Of a stretch of DNA of 64,000 nucleotides, positions 11,352 through 21,040 are shown piece after piece. Position numbers and translations under genes: made by a program. A model generated the notes under the pieces. It was not told where the DNA came from, searched no databases, and saw only the letters and a program-made list of their open reading frames with translations. Every line of letters begins with the position of its first letter. Position 1 is the stretch's first letter. Origin of the DNA: Microbacterium sp. 70-16 (GTDB lineage Bacteria > Actinomycetota > Actinomycetes > Actinomycetales > Microbacteriaceae); assembly GCF_001898315.1 (NCBI RefSeq), contig NZ_MKTQ01000008.1:1-64000 (forward strand). Direction: 5' to 3'.

Positions 11352-11418
11352 AACAGGCAACCGCGCATGAACAGGCGAATCCGCGTGGCATCCGCCTGTT
11401 TTGGTGCATCTGCCTGTT
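11352..11418. repeat. Nested two-level inverted repeat between cysE and the holin-like gene
   Basis: Outer arms AACAGGCA (11352-11359) and TGCCTGTT (11411-11418) enclose inner arms AACAGGCG (11370-11377) and CGCCTGTT (11393-11400). All pairings are perfect. The inner right arm is followed by TTTT, so it could end cysE transcription. Its two-tier layout matches the other intergenic palindromes in this window. It fills most of the 110 bp between the convergent genes. Confidence 0.8.
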
Positions 11419-11439
11419 TTCGGCAGTGGATGCCCCGGG

Positions 11440-11850
11440 TCAGGCCGTCGCGTCGCGGCGGTCGTCGACCTTCTTCTTGATGAACAGCGCCGGCAGCAGC
11501 CAGGTCGCGAGCGCCGTCGCGAGCCACACGATGACGGGTGCGATGAGCCACGTCCACCAGGGCGCGCCGATCGTGAGTCCGGCGCCGGGGATGATCACGG
11601 TGATCAGCAGCGCCGCGAAGGTCGAGACGATGCCGATGCCGCCGAGCAGCGCGGGCGCGTTGCGCCGCGCCACCGTGGCGAGCCACGGCGCGAGGATCGA
11701 CTGCAGCACCGCGAAGATGACGATCGCGAGGATGAATCCGAGCGGGTTGCCCCAGTCGATCGTGAAGCCGTCCAGGACGAGGTCGGCCACGATGAGGCCG
11801 ATCGCTGCGGACAGCAAGAAGATGAGCGCGCGCAGCAGGAACATGATCAT
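11440..11850 (-). CDS. Small integral membrane protein, phage-holin-family-4-like
   Basis: A 136-residue protein with four hydrophobic segments (for example LRALIFLLSAAIGLIVADLV, FILAIVIFAVLQSILAPWL) and a short charged C-tail (KKKVDDRRD). The pattern resembles the phage_holin_4_2 / YvlD group of chromosomal membrane proteins of unknown function. Nothing around it suggests a phage. A TACAGT -10-like box ends exactly 6 nt before the ATG at 11850, indicating a leaderless message and favouring this start over the next in-frame ATG (11844). Confidence 0.75.
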   Translation of the reverse strand: MIMFLLRALIFLLSAAIGLIVADLVLDGFTIDWGNPLGFILAIVIFAVLQSILAPWLATVARRNAPALLGGIGIVSTFAALLITVIIPGAGLTIGAPWWTWLIAPVIVWLATALATWLLPALFIKKKVDDRRDATA

Positions 11851-11867
11851 GCGCTCACTGTATCGAC

Positions 11868-12950
11868 CTACGCGTCGCCTCCGCCGAGGGCGGCCAGCCG
11901 CGCCTCTTCGTCGGCCGTGATCGCCGACTCGATGATCGGCTCGAGCGCCCCGTCCATCACCTGATCGAGGTTGTACGCCTTGTACCCCGTGCGATGGTCG
12001 GCGATGCGGTTCTCGGGGAAGTTGTATGTGCGGATGCGCTCCGAGCGGTCCATGCCGCGGATCTGCGAACGACGGGCGTCGGATGCCGCGGCATCCAACT
12101 CCTCCTGCTGCTTGGCGAGCAGGCGCGCACGCAGCACGCGCATGCCGGCCTCGCGGTTCTGCAGCTGGCTCTTCTCGTTCTGCATCGAGACGACGATCCC
12201 GGTCGGGATGTGCGTGATGCGCACCGCCGAATCGGTCGTGTTGACCGACTGCCCACCCGGGCCCGACGAGCGGTACACATCAATGCGGAGGTCGTTCTGG
12301 TCGATCTGCACCTCTTCGGGCTCGTCGACCTCGGGGAAGACCAGCACGCCCGTCGTCGAGGTGTGGATGCGCCCCTGCGACTCGGTCGCGGGCACCCGCT
12401 GCACGCGGTGCACACCGCCCTCGTACTTCAGATGCGCCCACACGCCCTGCGCGGGGTCGGAGCTCGAGCCCTTGATCGCGACCTGCACGTCTTTGTAGCC
12501 GCCCAGGTCGGACTCGTTGCGCTCGAGCAGCTCGGTCTTCCAGCCCTTCGAGGCGGCGTACTGCAGGTACATGCGCAGCAGATCGGCGGCGAACAGCGCC
12601 GACTCGGCGCCGCCCTCCCCCGCCTTGATCTCCATGATCACGTCGCGCGCGTCGTCGGGATCGCGCGGGATCAGCAGGCGCCGCAGCTTCTCGGCGGATG
12701 CCGCGACCTGCTCCTCGAGCCCGGGGACCTCGGCCGCGAAGGCCTCGTCCTCGCCGGCGAGCTCGCGCGCGGCATCCAGATCGTCGGATGCCGCGACCCA
12801 CGCATCGTGCGCCGCGACGATCCGGCTCAGCTCGGCATAGCGCCGGTTGACCCGCTTCGCGCGTGCGGCGTCAGCGTGCACGGCGGGATCGGAGAGTTCC
12901 TCCTGAACCGCCTTGTGCTCCGCGATCAGCCCGGCGACGGACTCGAACAC
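11868..12950 (-). CDS. prfA: Peptide chain release factor 1
   Basis: Recognises UAA/UAG and triggers peptidyl-tRNA hydrolysis. The 360-residue protein has the catalytic GGQ in [18 protein letters not shown] (about residues 224-241), and the family segment [15 protein letters not shown] towards the C-terminus. It begins 2 bp after the rho stop, so rho and prfA are one transcript. Its modifying enzyme PrmC is encoded 3.3 kb away rather than adjacent. Confidence 0.97.
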   Translation of the reverse strand: MFESVAGLIAEHKAVQEELSDPAVHADAARAKRVNRRYAELSRIVAAHDAWVAASDDLDAARELAGEDEAFAAEVPGLEEQVAASAEKLRRLLIPRDPDDARDVIMEIKAGEGGAESALFAADLLRMYLQYAASKGWKTELLERNESDLGGYKDVQVAIKGSSSDPAQGVWAHLKYEGGVHRVQRVPATESQGRIHTSTTGVLVFPEVDEPEEVQIDQNDLRIDVYRSSGPGGQSVNTTDSAVRITHIPTGIVVSMQNEKSQLQNREAGMRVLRARLLAKQQEELDAAASDARRSQIRGMDRSERIRTYNFPENRIADHRTGYKAYNLDQVMDGALEPIIESAITADEEARLAALGGGDA

Positions 12951-12952
12951 GA

Positions 12953-15007
12953 TCAGCGGATGCTGTTCTCGTGCCCGTGGCTGTGGCCGCCGGCGGCAGG
13001 AGCCGGGATCGACTTCTGCATCTGCACGAGGAACTCGACGTTGCTCGAGGTCTCCTTGAGCTTGCCGAGCACGACCTCGAGCGCCTGCTGCGGGTCGAGG
13101 CCCGCGAGGGCGCGACGCAGCTTCCAGGTGATCTTGACCTCGTCGGGGCTCAGCAGCATCTCTTCGCGACGCGTGGACGACGCGTTGACGTCGACCGCCG
13201 GGAAGATGCGCTTGTCGGCCAGCTGGCGGCTCAGACGCAGCTCGCTGTTGCCGGTGCCCTTGAACTCCTCGAAGATGACATCGTCCATCTTCGAGCCGGT
13301 CTCGACGAGCGCCGTCGCGAGGATCGTGAGCGATCCGCCGTTCTCGATGTTGCGCGCGGCACCGAAGAAGCGCTTGGGCGGGTACAGCGCCGACGCGTCG
13401 ACGCCGCCGGACAGCACGCGGCCGCTCGTCGGGGCCGAGACGTTGTAGGCGCGACCGAGGCGCGTGATCGAGTCGAGCAGCACGACGACGTCGCGGCCCA
13501 GCTCGACGAGACGCTTGGCGCGCTCGATCGCGAGCTCGGCGACCGTCGTGTGGTCTTCGGCGGGGCGGTCGAAGGTCGAGGCGATGACCTCGCCCTTGAC
13601 GGTGCGCTGCATGTCGGTGACCTCTTCGGGCCGTTCGTCGACGAGCACGACCATGAGGTGGACCTCGGGGTTGTTCGTCGCGATCGCGTTCGCGATCTGC
13701 TGCAGCACGATCGTCTTGCCGGCCTTGGGCGGCGCGACGATGAGGCCGCGCTGGCCCTTGCCGATGGGGGCGACGAGGTCGATGATGCGCTGGGTCAGCT
13801 TTTCGGGCGCGGTCTCCAGGCGCAGGCGGTCCTGCGGGTAGAGCGGCGTCAGCTTGCCGAACTCGACGCGGTTCGCGGCGTCGTCGACCGACAGGCCGTT
13901 GATCGCGTCGACCTTGACCAGCGCGTTGTACTTCTGGCGGCTGGACTGCTCACCCTCGCGCGGCTGCTTGATGGCACCGACGACGGCGTCACCCTTGCGC
14001 AGGTTGTACTTCTTGACCTGACCGAGCGAGACGTAGACGTCGCTTGTGCCGGGCAGGTACCCGGTAGTGCGGACGAACGCGTAGTTGTCGAGCACGTCGA
14101 GGATGCCCGCGATCGGGATGAGGATGTCGTCCTCGCCGATCTCGGTCTCGAACTCGTCGCCGCCCTGGCCCTGCGGACGGCGCTTGTTGCGCTGCCGGCC
14201 GCGGCCCTGGGCCTGCTCGTCGTCGGAGTCGGACTTGGCCTCGTCGGCGGCCGGCGCGTTCTGCCCGCCCTGGCCGTTCTGGGTGTTGTTCTGGCCGCCG
14301 TCCGTCTTCTGACCGCGGCTGCGGCTGCGGCTGCGCGACCGGCTGCGGCTGCGCGTCGGCGTCTCGCTCTCGGCGGGCGCCTCGGCGCCTTCAGCGGCGG
14401 CCTCGGCACTTTCGGCGGGGGTCTCAGCGCCCTCGGCGACGGGCGCGGCGGCGTCACCGTCGACGGGCGCGGCGGCTGCGTCACCCTCAGCTGGCGCGTC
14501 GGATGCCTCGACAGCGGATGCCTCGGCGGCCGGTTCCTCGGCGGGAACGGCGGCCTCAGCCTCGGCGGGTGCATCCACGGGAGCAGCGTCGGCCGCGGGA
14601 GCCTCGGCGGCGAGCACGTCGGTGCTCTTCGCGCGGCGCGGCGCGCGCTTGCGCGGCGCCTTCACGGGCGGGGCCTCGAGGACCTCCGCGGCGGGCTCGA
14701 CAGCGGCCTCGGGCGCAGACTCAGCAGCAACCTCGGGCTCGACAACAGCCTCGGGCGCGGCCTCCGCCACGACCTCGGCGGCAGGCTGCTCGGCCGGCGC
14801 CTCGACAGCCGCCTCTTCAGCAGCAGCCTCTTCAGCGGCGGGCTCCTCGACGGGTGCCTCCGCCTCGGCGGCGGGCTCGACGACAGCCTCGGCGGCCTCC
14901 GTCACGACCTCCGCGACAGGGCTCTCGGTGTTCACGACCTCCTGCGCCGCGGCATCCTCGCGCGGGGCTTCGTCGGTCTCGGACTGGATCTCGGAGAGGG
15001 ACTCCAC
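12953..15007 (-). CDS. rho: Transcription termination factor Rho with actinobacterial N-terminal extension
   Basis: Hexameric RNA-dependent ATPase that ends transcription. The start is set at a GTG (15005-15007) preceded by GAAGGAGA, giving 684 residues; the open frame continues upstream but without a binding site. About the first 210 residues are Ala/Glu/Pro-rich. An RS-dipeptide run and an Arg/Gly/Asn/Gln-rich stretch follow. The cold-shock RNA-binding domain comes next, then the ATPase core with Walker A APPKAGKT near residue 430 and the [14 protein letters not shown] segment. Extended, RNA-binding N-termini are known in actinobacterial Rho. Confidence 0.95.
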   Translation of the reverse strand: MESLSEIQSETDEAPREDAAAQEVVNTESPVAEVVTEAAEAVVEPAAEAEAPVEEPAAEEAAAEEAAVEAPAEQPAAEVVAEAAPEAVVEPEVAAESAPEAAVEPAAEVLEAPPVKAPRKRAPRRAKSTDVLAAEAPAADAAPVDAPAEAEAAVPAEEPAAEASAVEASDAPAEGDAAAAPVDGDAAAPVAEGAETPAESAEAAAEGAEAPAESETPTRSRSRSRSRSRSRGQKTDGGQNNTQNGQGGQNAPAADEAKSDSDDEQAQGRGRQRNKRRPQGQGGDEFETEIGEDDILIPIAGILDVLDNYAFVRTTGYLPGTSDVYVSLGQVKKYNLRKGDAVVGAIKQPREGEQSSRQKYNALVKVDAINGLSVDDAANRVEFGKLTPLYPQDRLRLETAPEKLTQRIIDLVAPIGKGQRGLIVAPPKAGKTIVLQQIANAIATNNPEVHLMVVLVDERPEEVTDMQRTVKGEVIASTFDRPAEDHTTVAELAIERAKRLVELGRDVVVLLDSITRLGRAYNVSAPTSGRVLSGGVDASALYPPKRFFGAARNIENGGSLTILATALVETGSKMDDVIFEEFKGTGNSELRLSRQLADKRIFPAVDVNASSTRREEMLLSPDEVKITWKLRRALAGLDPQQALEVVLGKLKETSSNVEFLVQMQKSIPAPAAGGHSHGHENSIR

Positions 15008-15159
15008 GAGTTCTCCTTCAATAGATGTGTGGACAGACAGATCCGCACAGACGCCGTCCACGGCAGGCGCTGACCCGGGACGCATCGACATCCGGCTGGA
15101 CGTCAGATGGTGCAAGGGTGACTATGCGGGGGTTCGCAGAATTGCGACGGAGGCCAGAC

Positions 15160-16122
15160 TCACGGGTATTCCGTGGAACCCTCCGTATAGTCCCTCACTG
15201 TACCACCCCTCACATCGACGGCGAGCATGAGGGGCTCCCACGGTGTGTCCGAGGCGGATGCCGCGACGCGCGCCGCGTCTTGCCGGCGACCCGGCCCGTC
15301 GGCGAGCACGAGCACGCTCGGGCCCGCCCCCGAGACGACCGCCGCGAAGCCCTCGGCGCGCAGCGCGCGCACGAGCGCGTCGGTCGCAGGCATCGCCTGC
15401 GCGCGGTACGACTGGTGCAGTTTGTCTTCCGTCGCCGCCATCAGCAGCTCGGGGCTCTGCATGAGTGCCGCGATCAGCAGCGCCGAGCGCGAGACGTTGA
15501 AGACGGCGTCCTCGCGCGGCACCTGCAGCGGCGCGAGGCCGCGCGCGACCGAGGTCGACATCGTGAACTCGGGCACGAACACGAGCGGCGAGACACCGCG
15601 GTGCACGAGCAGCTTCTTGTGCTGCGGGCCGTCCTGGTCCATCCACGCGATCGTGAGCCCGCCGAACAGCGCCGGCGCGACGTTGTCGGGGTGCCCCTCG
15701 AGTTCGGTCGCGAGCCGCAGCAGCGTGTCGGCGCTGAACTCGATGTCGCCCGCGAGCAGTCCCTTCGCGGCGAGCAGTCCCGCCACGACGGCGGCGCCCG
15801 ACGAGCCCATGCCGCGCCCGTGCGGGATCGTGTTGTGCGCGGTCAGATGGATGCCGGGCATCCGCCGCCCGACCGACTCGTACGCGTAGGCCATCGCGCG
15901 CACGACCAGGTGCGAGGCATCCGTGGGCACGTCGCCCGCACCCTCGCCGGTGACCTCGATCTGAAGCCCCGGCTGCGGCAGCGCTGACACGACCAGCTCG
16001 TCGTACACGCTCAGCGCGAGGCCGAGCGTGTCGAAGCCGGGGCCGAGGTTCGCGCTCGTCGCGGGCACGCGCACCGCGACGGTGCGCGTCGCGTCGGAGG
16101 GAACGGAGACCACCTGCGTCAT
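15160..16122 (-). CDS. thrB: Homoserine kinase
   Basis: GHMP kinase phosphorylating homoserine for threonine synthesis. The 320-residue product starts [15 protein letters not shown] at an ATG overlapping the thrC stop by 4 bp; the open frame extends 30 codons upstream into thrC. It has the N-terminal [16 protein letters not shown] motif and the ATP-binding [16 protein letters not shown] loop. It is the last gene of lysA-hom-thrC-thrB, followed by 152 bp before rho. Confidence 0.95.
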   Translation of the reverse strand: MTQVVSVPSDATRTVAVRVPATSANLGPGFDTLGLALSVYDELVVSALPQPGLQIEVTGEGAGDVPTDASHLVVRAMAYAYESVGRRMPGIHLTAHNTIPHGRGMGSSGAAVVAGLLAAKGLLAGDIEFSADTLLRLATELEGHPDNVAPALFGGLTIAWMDQDGPQHKKLLVHRGVSPLVFVPEFTMSTSVARGLAPLQVPREDAVFNVSRSALLIAALMQSPELLMAATEDKLHQSYRAQAMPATDALVRALRAEGFAAVVSGAGPSVLVLADGPGRRQDAARVAASASDTPWEPLMLAVDVRGGTVRDYTEGSTEYP

Positions 16123-17207
16123 GCCAGGTTCAGGACCGAGGCGACCTCGCTCGTCGTCGCGTCGACGACGGTCGGGGTGACCTCGCTGCCGTCGGCGTTG
16201 CGCAGAGCCCACTGGGGGTCCTTCAGGCCGTGGCCGGTGACGGTGAGCACGACCTTGGCACCCGCCGGGATGACCCCCGCCTCAGCGCGGTCGAGCAGGC
16301 CCGCGACGCTGATCGCCGAACCGGGCTCGACGAAGACGCCGACGGTGGATGCCAGCAGCTTCTGCGCCGCGAGGATGCGCTCGTCGGTGATCGCGCCGAA
16401 CCAGCCGTCGGTCGCGTCGCGCGCCTCGAGGGCGAGATCCCACGATGCCGGGTTGCCGATGCGGATGGCGGAGGCCACCGTCTCGGGGTTCTTGACGACC
16501 TCACCGCGCACGAGCGGAGCCGAGCCCTCGGCCTGGAAGCCGAACATGCGCGGCACGCGCGTCGCGACGCCGCGGGCGGCCTCTTCGCGGTAGCCGCGCG
16601 TGTATGCCGTGTAGTTGCCGGCGTTGCCGACCGGGATGAAGTGGAAGTCGGGGGCATCCCCGAGCTGCGACACGACCTCGTAGGCCGCCGTCTTCTGGCC
16701 CTCGATGCGGTCGGGGTTGACCGAGTTGACGAGGTGCACGGGGTAGTTGTCGGCGAGCTCGCGCGCGATCTCGAGGCAGTCGTCGAAGTTGCCGCGGATC
16801 TGGATCAGCTGCCCACCGTGGATGACCGCCTGGCTGAGCTTGCCCATCGCGATCTTGCCCTCGGGCACGAGGACGGCCGCGGTGATGCCGGCGTGCGCCG
16901 CGTAGGCGGCGGCGGATGCCGAGGTGTTGCCGGTCGAGGCGCAGATGACCGCCTTCGCACCGTGCTCCACCGCGCGCGAGAGCGCGACGGTCATGCCACG
17001 GTCCTTGAACGAGCCCGTCGGGTTCATCCCCTCGAACTTCACGTACACATCGGCACCGGTCATCGCCGACAGCGACGCCGCCGGGATCAGGGGCGTGCCA
17101 CCCTCGCCGAGCGTGACGACGGTCGAGGCGTCGGTGACGCCCAACCGGTCGGCGAACTCGCGCAGGACACCCTGCCACACGTGGACGGTCTTCGTGTTCT
17201 CGGCCAT
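16119..17207 (-). CDS. thrC: Threonine synthase
   Basis: PLP enzyme converting O-phosphohomoserine to threonine. The start [13 protein letters not shown] (17205-17207) has AAGGAG upstream; the frame stays open further 5' without support. The 362-residue protein has the PLP lysine in [30 protein letters not shown], and [11 protein letters not shown] as phosphate-binding region. Its length is that of the short (class II-like) bacterial enzyme. It is 43 bp from hom and overlaps thrB by 4 bp. Confidence 0.95.
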   Translation of the reverse strand: MAENTKTVHVWQGVLREFADRLGVTDASTVVTLGEGGTPLIPAASLSAMTGADVYVKFEGMNPTGSFKDRGMTVALSRAVEHGAKAVICASTGNTSASAAAYAAHAGITAAVLVPEGKIAMGKLSQAVIHGGQLIQIRGNFDDCLEIARELADNYPVHLVNSVNPDRIEGQKTAAYEVVSQLGDAPDFHFIPVGNAGNYTAYTRGYREEAARGVATRVPRMFGFQAEGSAPLVRGEVVKNPETVASAIRIGNPASWDLALEARDATDGWFGAITDERILAAQKLLASTVGVFVEPGSAISVAGLLDRAEAGVIPAGAKVVLTVTGHGLKDPQWALRNADGSEVTPTVVDATTSEVASVLNLA

Positions 17208-17250
17208 CTTCTCGTCTCCTTGGTTCAGCTTGTCCGCGAGGCCGTCGGCC

Positions 17251-18597
17251 TCAGTCGCCCTCGACCCGCAGCACCGACACGACCCGCGTGACGACGCCGC
17301 TCGCGGCGAGCCGCTCGACCGTCTCGCTGAGGTCCTGCTCAAGTGCCCGGTGGGTCCCAATGATGATCCGGGCCAGCCCCGGCTGTCCTGTGGTCCCTGA
17401 GCTTGTCGAAGGGCCCTGCGTCAGCACCGTCTGCTCGACCGTCGCGATCGACACGCGTCCGTCGCTGAGGATGCCCGCGACGGTCGCCAGCACACCCGGC
17501 GTGTCCGACACCTCGAGGGTGATCTGGTAGCGGGTCGTCACGCGGCCGACCGGCAGCACCGGCAGGTTCGCGCGCGTCGACTCGCCCACGCCGACGCCGC
17601 CGGCGATGTGGCGGCGGGCGGCCGACACGACATCGCCGAGCACGGCCGAGGCGGTCTGCACGCCGCCGGCGCCCGCGCCGTAGAACATGAGGTTGCCGGC
17701 GGCTTCGGCCTGCACGAAGACGGCGTTGTTGGCGCCGTGCACGCTCGCGAGCGGGTGCTCGCGCGGGATCAGGGCCGGGTACACGCGCACCGAGATCGCC
17801 TCACCGCTGGGCGAGGCATCCGTGCCGCTGAGGCGCTCGCACACAGCGAGCAGCTTGATGACGTAGCCGGCCTTGCGCGCGGCATCCATCATCTGCGTGT
17901 CGATCTGCGTGATGCCTTCGCGGTGCACGGCATCCAGCGGCACGGCCGTGTGGAAGGCGAGGGATGCCAGGATCGCCGCCTTCTGCGCGGCGTCGAAGCC
18001 CTCGACGTCGGCGGTCGGGTCAGCCTCCGCATAGCCCAGGGCCTGCGCATCGGCGAGCACGTCGGCGAAGTCGGAGCCCTCGCGGTCCATGCGGTCGAGG
18101 ATGTAGTTCGTCGTGCCGTTGACGATGCCCATGATCCGCTGCACGCGGTCACCGGCGAGCGAGTCGCGCAGCGGGCGGATGATCGGGATAGCACCGGCGG
18201 CGGCGGCTTCGTAGTAGACCGACGCGCCCACCTGGTCGGCGGCGTCGAAGATCTCGGGGCCGTGCGTGGCCAGCAGCGCCTTGTTGGCAGTGACGACGTC
18301 GGCGCCCGAGCTGAGCGCGAGCAGGATGTTGCTGCGCGCGGGCTCGATGCCGCCCATCAGCTCGATGACGATGTCGGCGCCGGTGATGAGCTCGTCGGCA
18401 TCCGTCGTGAACAGCTCGCGGGGAAGCTCGACGTCGCGCGTCGCGTCGGGGTTGCGGACGGCGATGCCCACCAGATCAAGCGCGGCGCCGGCACGGTCGG
18501 CGAGTTCATCGCCGTGCTTGCGCAGCAGCGCGGCAACCTGGGAGCCGACGGCTCCGGCCCCGAGCAGGGCCACACGCAGGCGTCGGTAGTCGGTCAC
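17251..18597 (-). CDS. hom: Homoserine dehydrogenase, with a repeat-derived peptide in its ACT domain
   Basis: NAD(P)H-dependent reduction of aspartate semialdehyde to homoserine, the branch to threonine and methionine. The 448-residue protein has the Rossmann motif [12 protein letters not shown], the catalytic [14 protein letters not shown] region and a C-terminal ACT domain ([20 protein letters not shown]) for feedback control. Inside the ACT domain, after [13 protein letters not shown], lies [10 protein letters not shown], encoded by a copy of the GAGCTTGTCGA repeat (17392-17416). It inserts in frame at a loop. The gene overlaps lysA by 4 bp. Confidence 0.96.
   Translation of the reverse strand: MTDYRRLRVALLGAGAVGSQVAALLRKHGDELADRAGAALDLVGIAVRNPDATRDVELPRELFTTDADELITGADIVIELMGGIEPARSNILLALSSGADVVTANKALLATHGPEIFDAADQVGASVYYEAAAAGAIPIIRPLRDSLAGDRVQRIMGIVNGTTNYILDRMDREGSDFADVLADAQALGYAEADPTADVEGFDAAQKAAILASLAFHTAVPLDAVHREGITQIDTQMMDAARKAGYVIKLLAVCERLSGTDASPSGEAISVRVYPALIPREHPLASVHGANNAVFVQAEAAGNLMFYGAGAGGVQTASAVLGDVVSAARRHIAGGVGVGESTRANLPVLPVGRVTTRYQITLEVSDTPGVLATVAGILSDGRVSIATVEQTVLTQGPSTSSGTTGQPGLARIIIGTHRALEQDLSETVERLAASGVVTRVVSVLRVEGD
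17392..17416. repeat. GAGCTTGTCGA-type short palindromic repeat inside hom
   Basis: The plus strand reads CCCTGAGCTTGTCGAAGGG at 17395-17413, an imperfect palindrome flanked by GGT and CCC. The same core occurs outside genes at 25662, 26565 and 55405. Read on the minus strand in the hom frame it encodes Gly-Pro-Ser-Thr-Ser-Ser-Gly-Thr without a stop. Confidence 0.85.
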
Positions 18598-20027
18598 ATT
18601 TCCTCCTGGGGGCGGGCGGACGCGGCGATGCCGGCGTCACGCGCCAGCAGGTCGTCGATCGTCTCGCCCCTGACGATGACGCGCGCCGCGCCGCTGCTGA
18701 CAGCGACGACGGGCGGTCGGGGCACGTAGTTGTAGTTGCTCGCGAGCGAGAAGCAGTAGGCGCCCGTCGCGGGCACGGCGACGAGGTCGCCCTCGGTCAC
18801 GTCGCCGGGCAGATACTCGGCATCCACGACGATGTCGCCCGATTCGCAGTGCCGCCCGACGACGCGCGCGAGCGCGGGTTCGGCATCCGAGACGCGCGAG
18901 GCGATGCGTGCCGAGTACTGCGCGCCGTAGAGCGCGGGGCGGGCGTTGTCGCTCATGCCGCCGTCGACGCTGACGTACAGGCGGGTGAGGTCGTCGGCGA
19001 CGCGGACGGGCTTGACCGTCCCGACCTCGTAGAGGGTGACACCCGCGCGGCCGACGATCGACCGGCCAGGCTCGAACGCGAGGTTCGGCAGCGGCACGCC
19101 ACGGGCCTCGCACTCGCGCGCGACGGCGTCGACGATGCCGTCGGCGAGCTCTTCGATCGGGGTCGGGGTGTCGGCCGAGGTGTAGGCGATGCCGAAGCCG
19201 CCGCCGAGGTTCAGCACGGCGATCTCACCGCCCTGACGAAGGTCGGCGTACAGGTCGACGAGGCGCGCGGCCGACTCGGCGAACCCCGCGGTGCCGAAGA
19301 TCTGCGAGCCGATGTGGCAGTGCACGCCGACCAGGTGCAGCGACGGCAACTCGCGGATGCGGGCGACGACGGCCGGGGCATCCGCCAGCGCGAAACCGAA
19401 CTTCTGGTCTTCGTGCGCCGTCGCGAGGAAGTCATGCGTCTCGGCGTGCACGCCCGTGTTCACGCGGATGAGCACGTTCTGCGCCGTCTCGCCCGTGCGT
19501 CCGAGCCGCTCGGCGATCGCGGCGAGGCGTTCGACCTCGGTCAGCGAATCTATGACGATCGACCCGACGCCCAGCTGCACAGCGCGCTCGAGTTCTGCGA
19601 CCGACTTGTTGTTGCCGTGCACGCCGATGCGCGGCGGTTCCGCACCACCCGCGAGCGCGACGGCGAGCTCACCGCCGGTCGCGACGTCGACGGCGAGACC
19701 CTCTTCGGTGACCCAGCGGACGACCTCGGTCGACAGGAATGCCTTGCCGGCGTAGTACACGCGCGCCTGGATGCCGTGCCGCGCGGTGGCATCCTCGAAC
19801 GCCGCACGGACGCGACGGGCGCGCGCGCGGACCTCGTCCTCATCGAGGACGTACAGCGGCGTGCCGAACCGCTCACGCAGCTCGGCGACCGAGACCCCGG
19901 CCACCTGCAGCACGCCCGCATCGTCGCGGCCGGCGGAGGGCGGCCAGACGGCGGCGACGAGGTCGTTGGCATCGCTTGGCACGCCGAGCCACTCCGGCAC
20001 GAGAGGACGGTCGGGAGCGGCTGACAC
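18594..20027 (-). CDS. lysA: Diaminopimelate decarboxylase
   Basis: PLP enzyme making lysine from meso-diaminopimelate. It has the PLP lysine in VYYAGKAFLS, CHIGSQIF, the phosphate-binding GGGFGIAY and EPGRSIVG. The start is uncertain: the frame is open to a GTG at 20075. The GTG at 20027 (VSAAPDRPLVPEWLGV) is chosen because the recognisable actinobacterial N-terminus (PLVPEWL) begins there, giving 477 residues; no strong ribosome site decides it. A TAGAAT box at 20106-20111 may be the -10 of lysA-hom-thrC-thrB. Confidence 0.93.
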   Translation of the reverse strand: MSAAPDRPLVPEWLGVPSDANDLVAAVWPPSAGRDDAGVLQVAGVSVAELRERFGTPLYVLDEDEVRARARRVRAAFEDATARHGIQARVYYAGKAFLSTEVVRWVTEEGLAVDVATGGELAVALAGGAEPPRIGVHGNNKSVAELERAVQLGVGSIVIDSLTEVERLAAIAERLGRTGETAQNVLIRVNTGVHAETHDFLATAHEDQKFGFALADAPAVVARIRELPSLHLVGVHCHIGSQIFGTAGFAESAARLVDLYADLRQGGEIAVLNLGGGFGIAYTSADTPTPIEELADGIVDAVARECEARGVPLPNLAFEPGRSIVGRAGVTLYEVGTVKPVRVADDLTRLYVSVDGGMSDNARPALYGAQYSARIASRVSDAEPALARVVGRHCESGDIVVDAEYLPGDVTEGDLVAVPATGAYCFSLASNYNYVPRPPVVAVSSGAARVIVRGETIDDLLARDAGIAASARPQEEM

Positions 20028-20189
20028 GGAGAGCACCAATCGGGGTGGGAAGCGGGACGCGGGCGGAATGATCACGCCCGATTCGTCGTCGCGGACAGTC
20101 CTTGCATTCTAGGGCACCCCGGCATTACGCCCCGCGCATGCGCGACCTCGCTCGGCGCCGGTGCTCGTCGTCGGGGGTCGCCGGCGGGG

Positions 20190-21038
20190 TCAGGCGCACG
20201 TGCCGGGCTCGCGCGCGGCTGGGTCGTGCAGGATCGCGCTGCTGATCTCGAGGTCGGCCACGACGCCGGTGCGCTCGACGGTCACACCGGTCAGGTCGAT
20301 CGCCGCCGGGTAGTACTGCGCGAGGCACACGTCCCAGTCGCGGATGACGGTCGTCGCGATCGCGCCGAACTGGGCGACGAGCGCATCGGCGGAGATCTCG
20401 GCCCCCGCGACTCTCAGCGTCGTCGGCGTCAGCACGAGCTGCCCGTTCTCGGCGCGCGCCGCGAGATCGACGCCGACCGGCACCGTGAGAGCCAGCACCT
20501 GCAGGTCCATCGAGATGCCGACCTCGGGCGGGTCGAGCGTGACCGTATCGGCGGGGAACCCGTCGATCGTTCCGAGCAGCGCCTCGAGCTGCGCCTCATC
20601 GAGCGTCACCGTCGCGGTCGCGCTGCTCCAGTCGCCGTCGCCGCGGATGTGGACGTCATCGGCGGTCACCACCACGTCCGCGACGAGCGCGGGCGTCGCC
20701 GTGTCACCGCCGAGCGGCAGGTCGTCGGACGAGATCGTGACCTTGGCGAAGCTGCCGATGATGAGCTGCGGCAGGATCGGCCCGGGGATATCGATGTCGA
20801 TCGGCTGATCGGCCGGCACGGCGAGCTCGGTCGTGATCTGGTCGCGAATCGTGCGGTCGACGATGCCGCGGGCGATGTACTCCCCCGCGAACCACGCCGC
20901 GACGACCAGGCCCACGATCACAAGGACCGCGATCAGCCACGGCCAGCGGCGAGGCTTGGCGGATGCCGGGGCATCCGTCTGCAGCACCCATCGCGCCGTC
21001 GGGTCGGGCAGCGGCTGCGTCGGGTGCTCGTCACTCAT
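20190..21038 (-). CDS. Membrane-anchored DUF2993 (LmeA-like) protein
   Basis: A 282-residue protein starting MSDEHPTQPLPD, with one membrane segment (WPWLIAVLVIVGLVVAAWFAG, about 32-52) and then a large beta-rich outer domain. The region IGSFAKVTISSDDLPLGG and repeated VTADDVHI/VTLDEAQLEALL strands fit the DUF2993 family. Its mycobacterial member LmeA binds phospholipid and affects lipomannan elongation. The start lies 2 bp after the argS stop, so it is cotranscribed. The family call is by pattern and the function is inferred. Confidence 0.7.
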   Translation of the reverse strand: MSDEHPTQPLPDPTARWVLQTDAPASAKPRRWPWLIAVLVIVGLVVAAWFAGEYIARGIVDRTIRDQITTELAVPADQPIDIDIPGPILPQLIIGSFAKVTISSDDLPLGGDTATPALVADVVVTADDVHIRGDGDWSSATATVTLDEAQLEALLGTIDGFPADTVTLDPPEVGISMDLQVLALTVPVGVDLAARAENGQLVLTPTTLRVAGAEISADALVAQFGAIATTVIRDWDVCLAQYYPAAIDLTGVTVERTGVVADLEISSAILHDPAAREPGTCA

Positions 21039-21040
21039 CG

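Noticed and set aside
11440..11850. Prophage remnant suggested by a holin-like protein
   Set aside because: No lysin, integrase, att repeats or other phage genes nearby; this protein family is widely chromosomal.
12863..15073. Plus-strand 736-codon frame with Gly-rich end opposite rho
   Set aside because: Antisense shadow of rho; the Gly/Leu-rich part mirrors the Ala/Glu-rich extension. No start signal.
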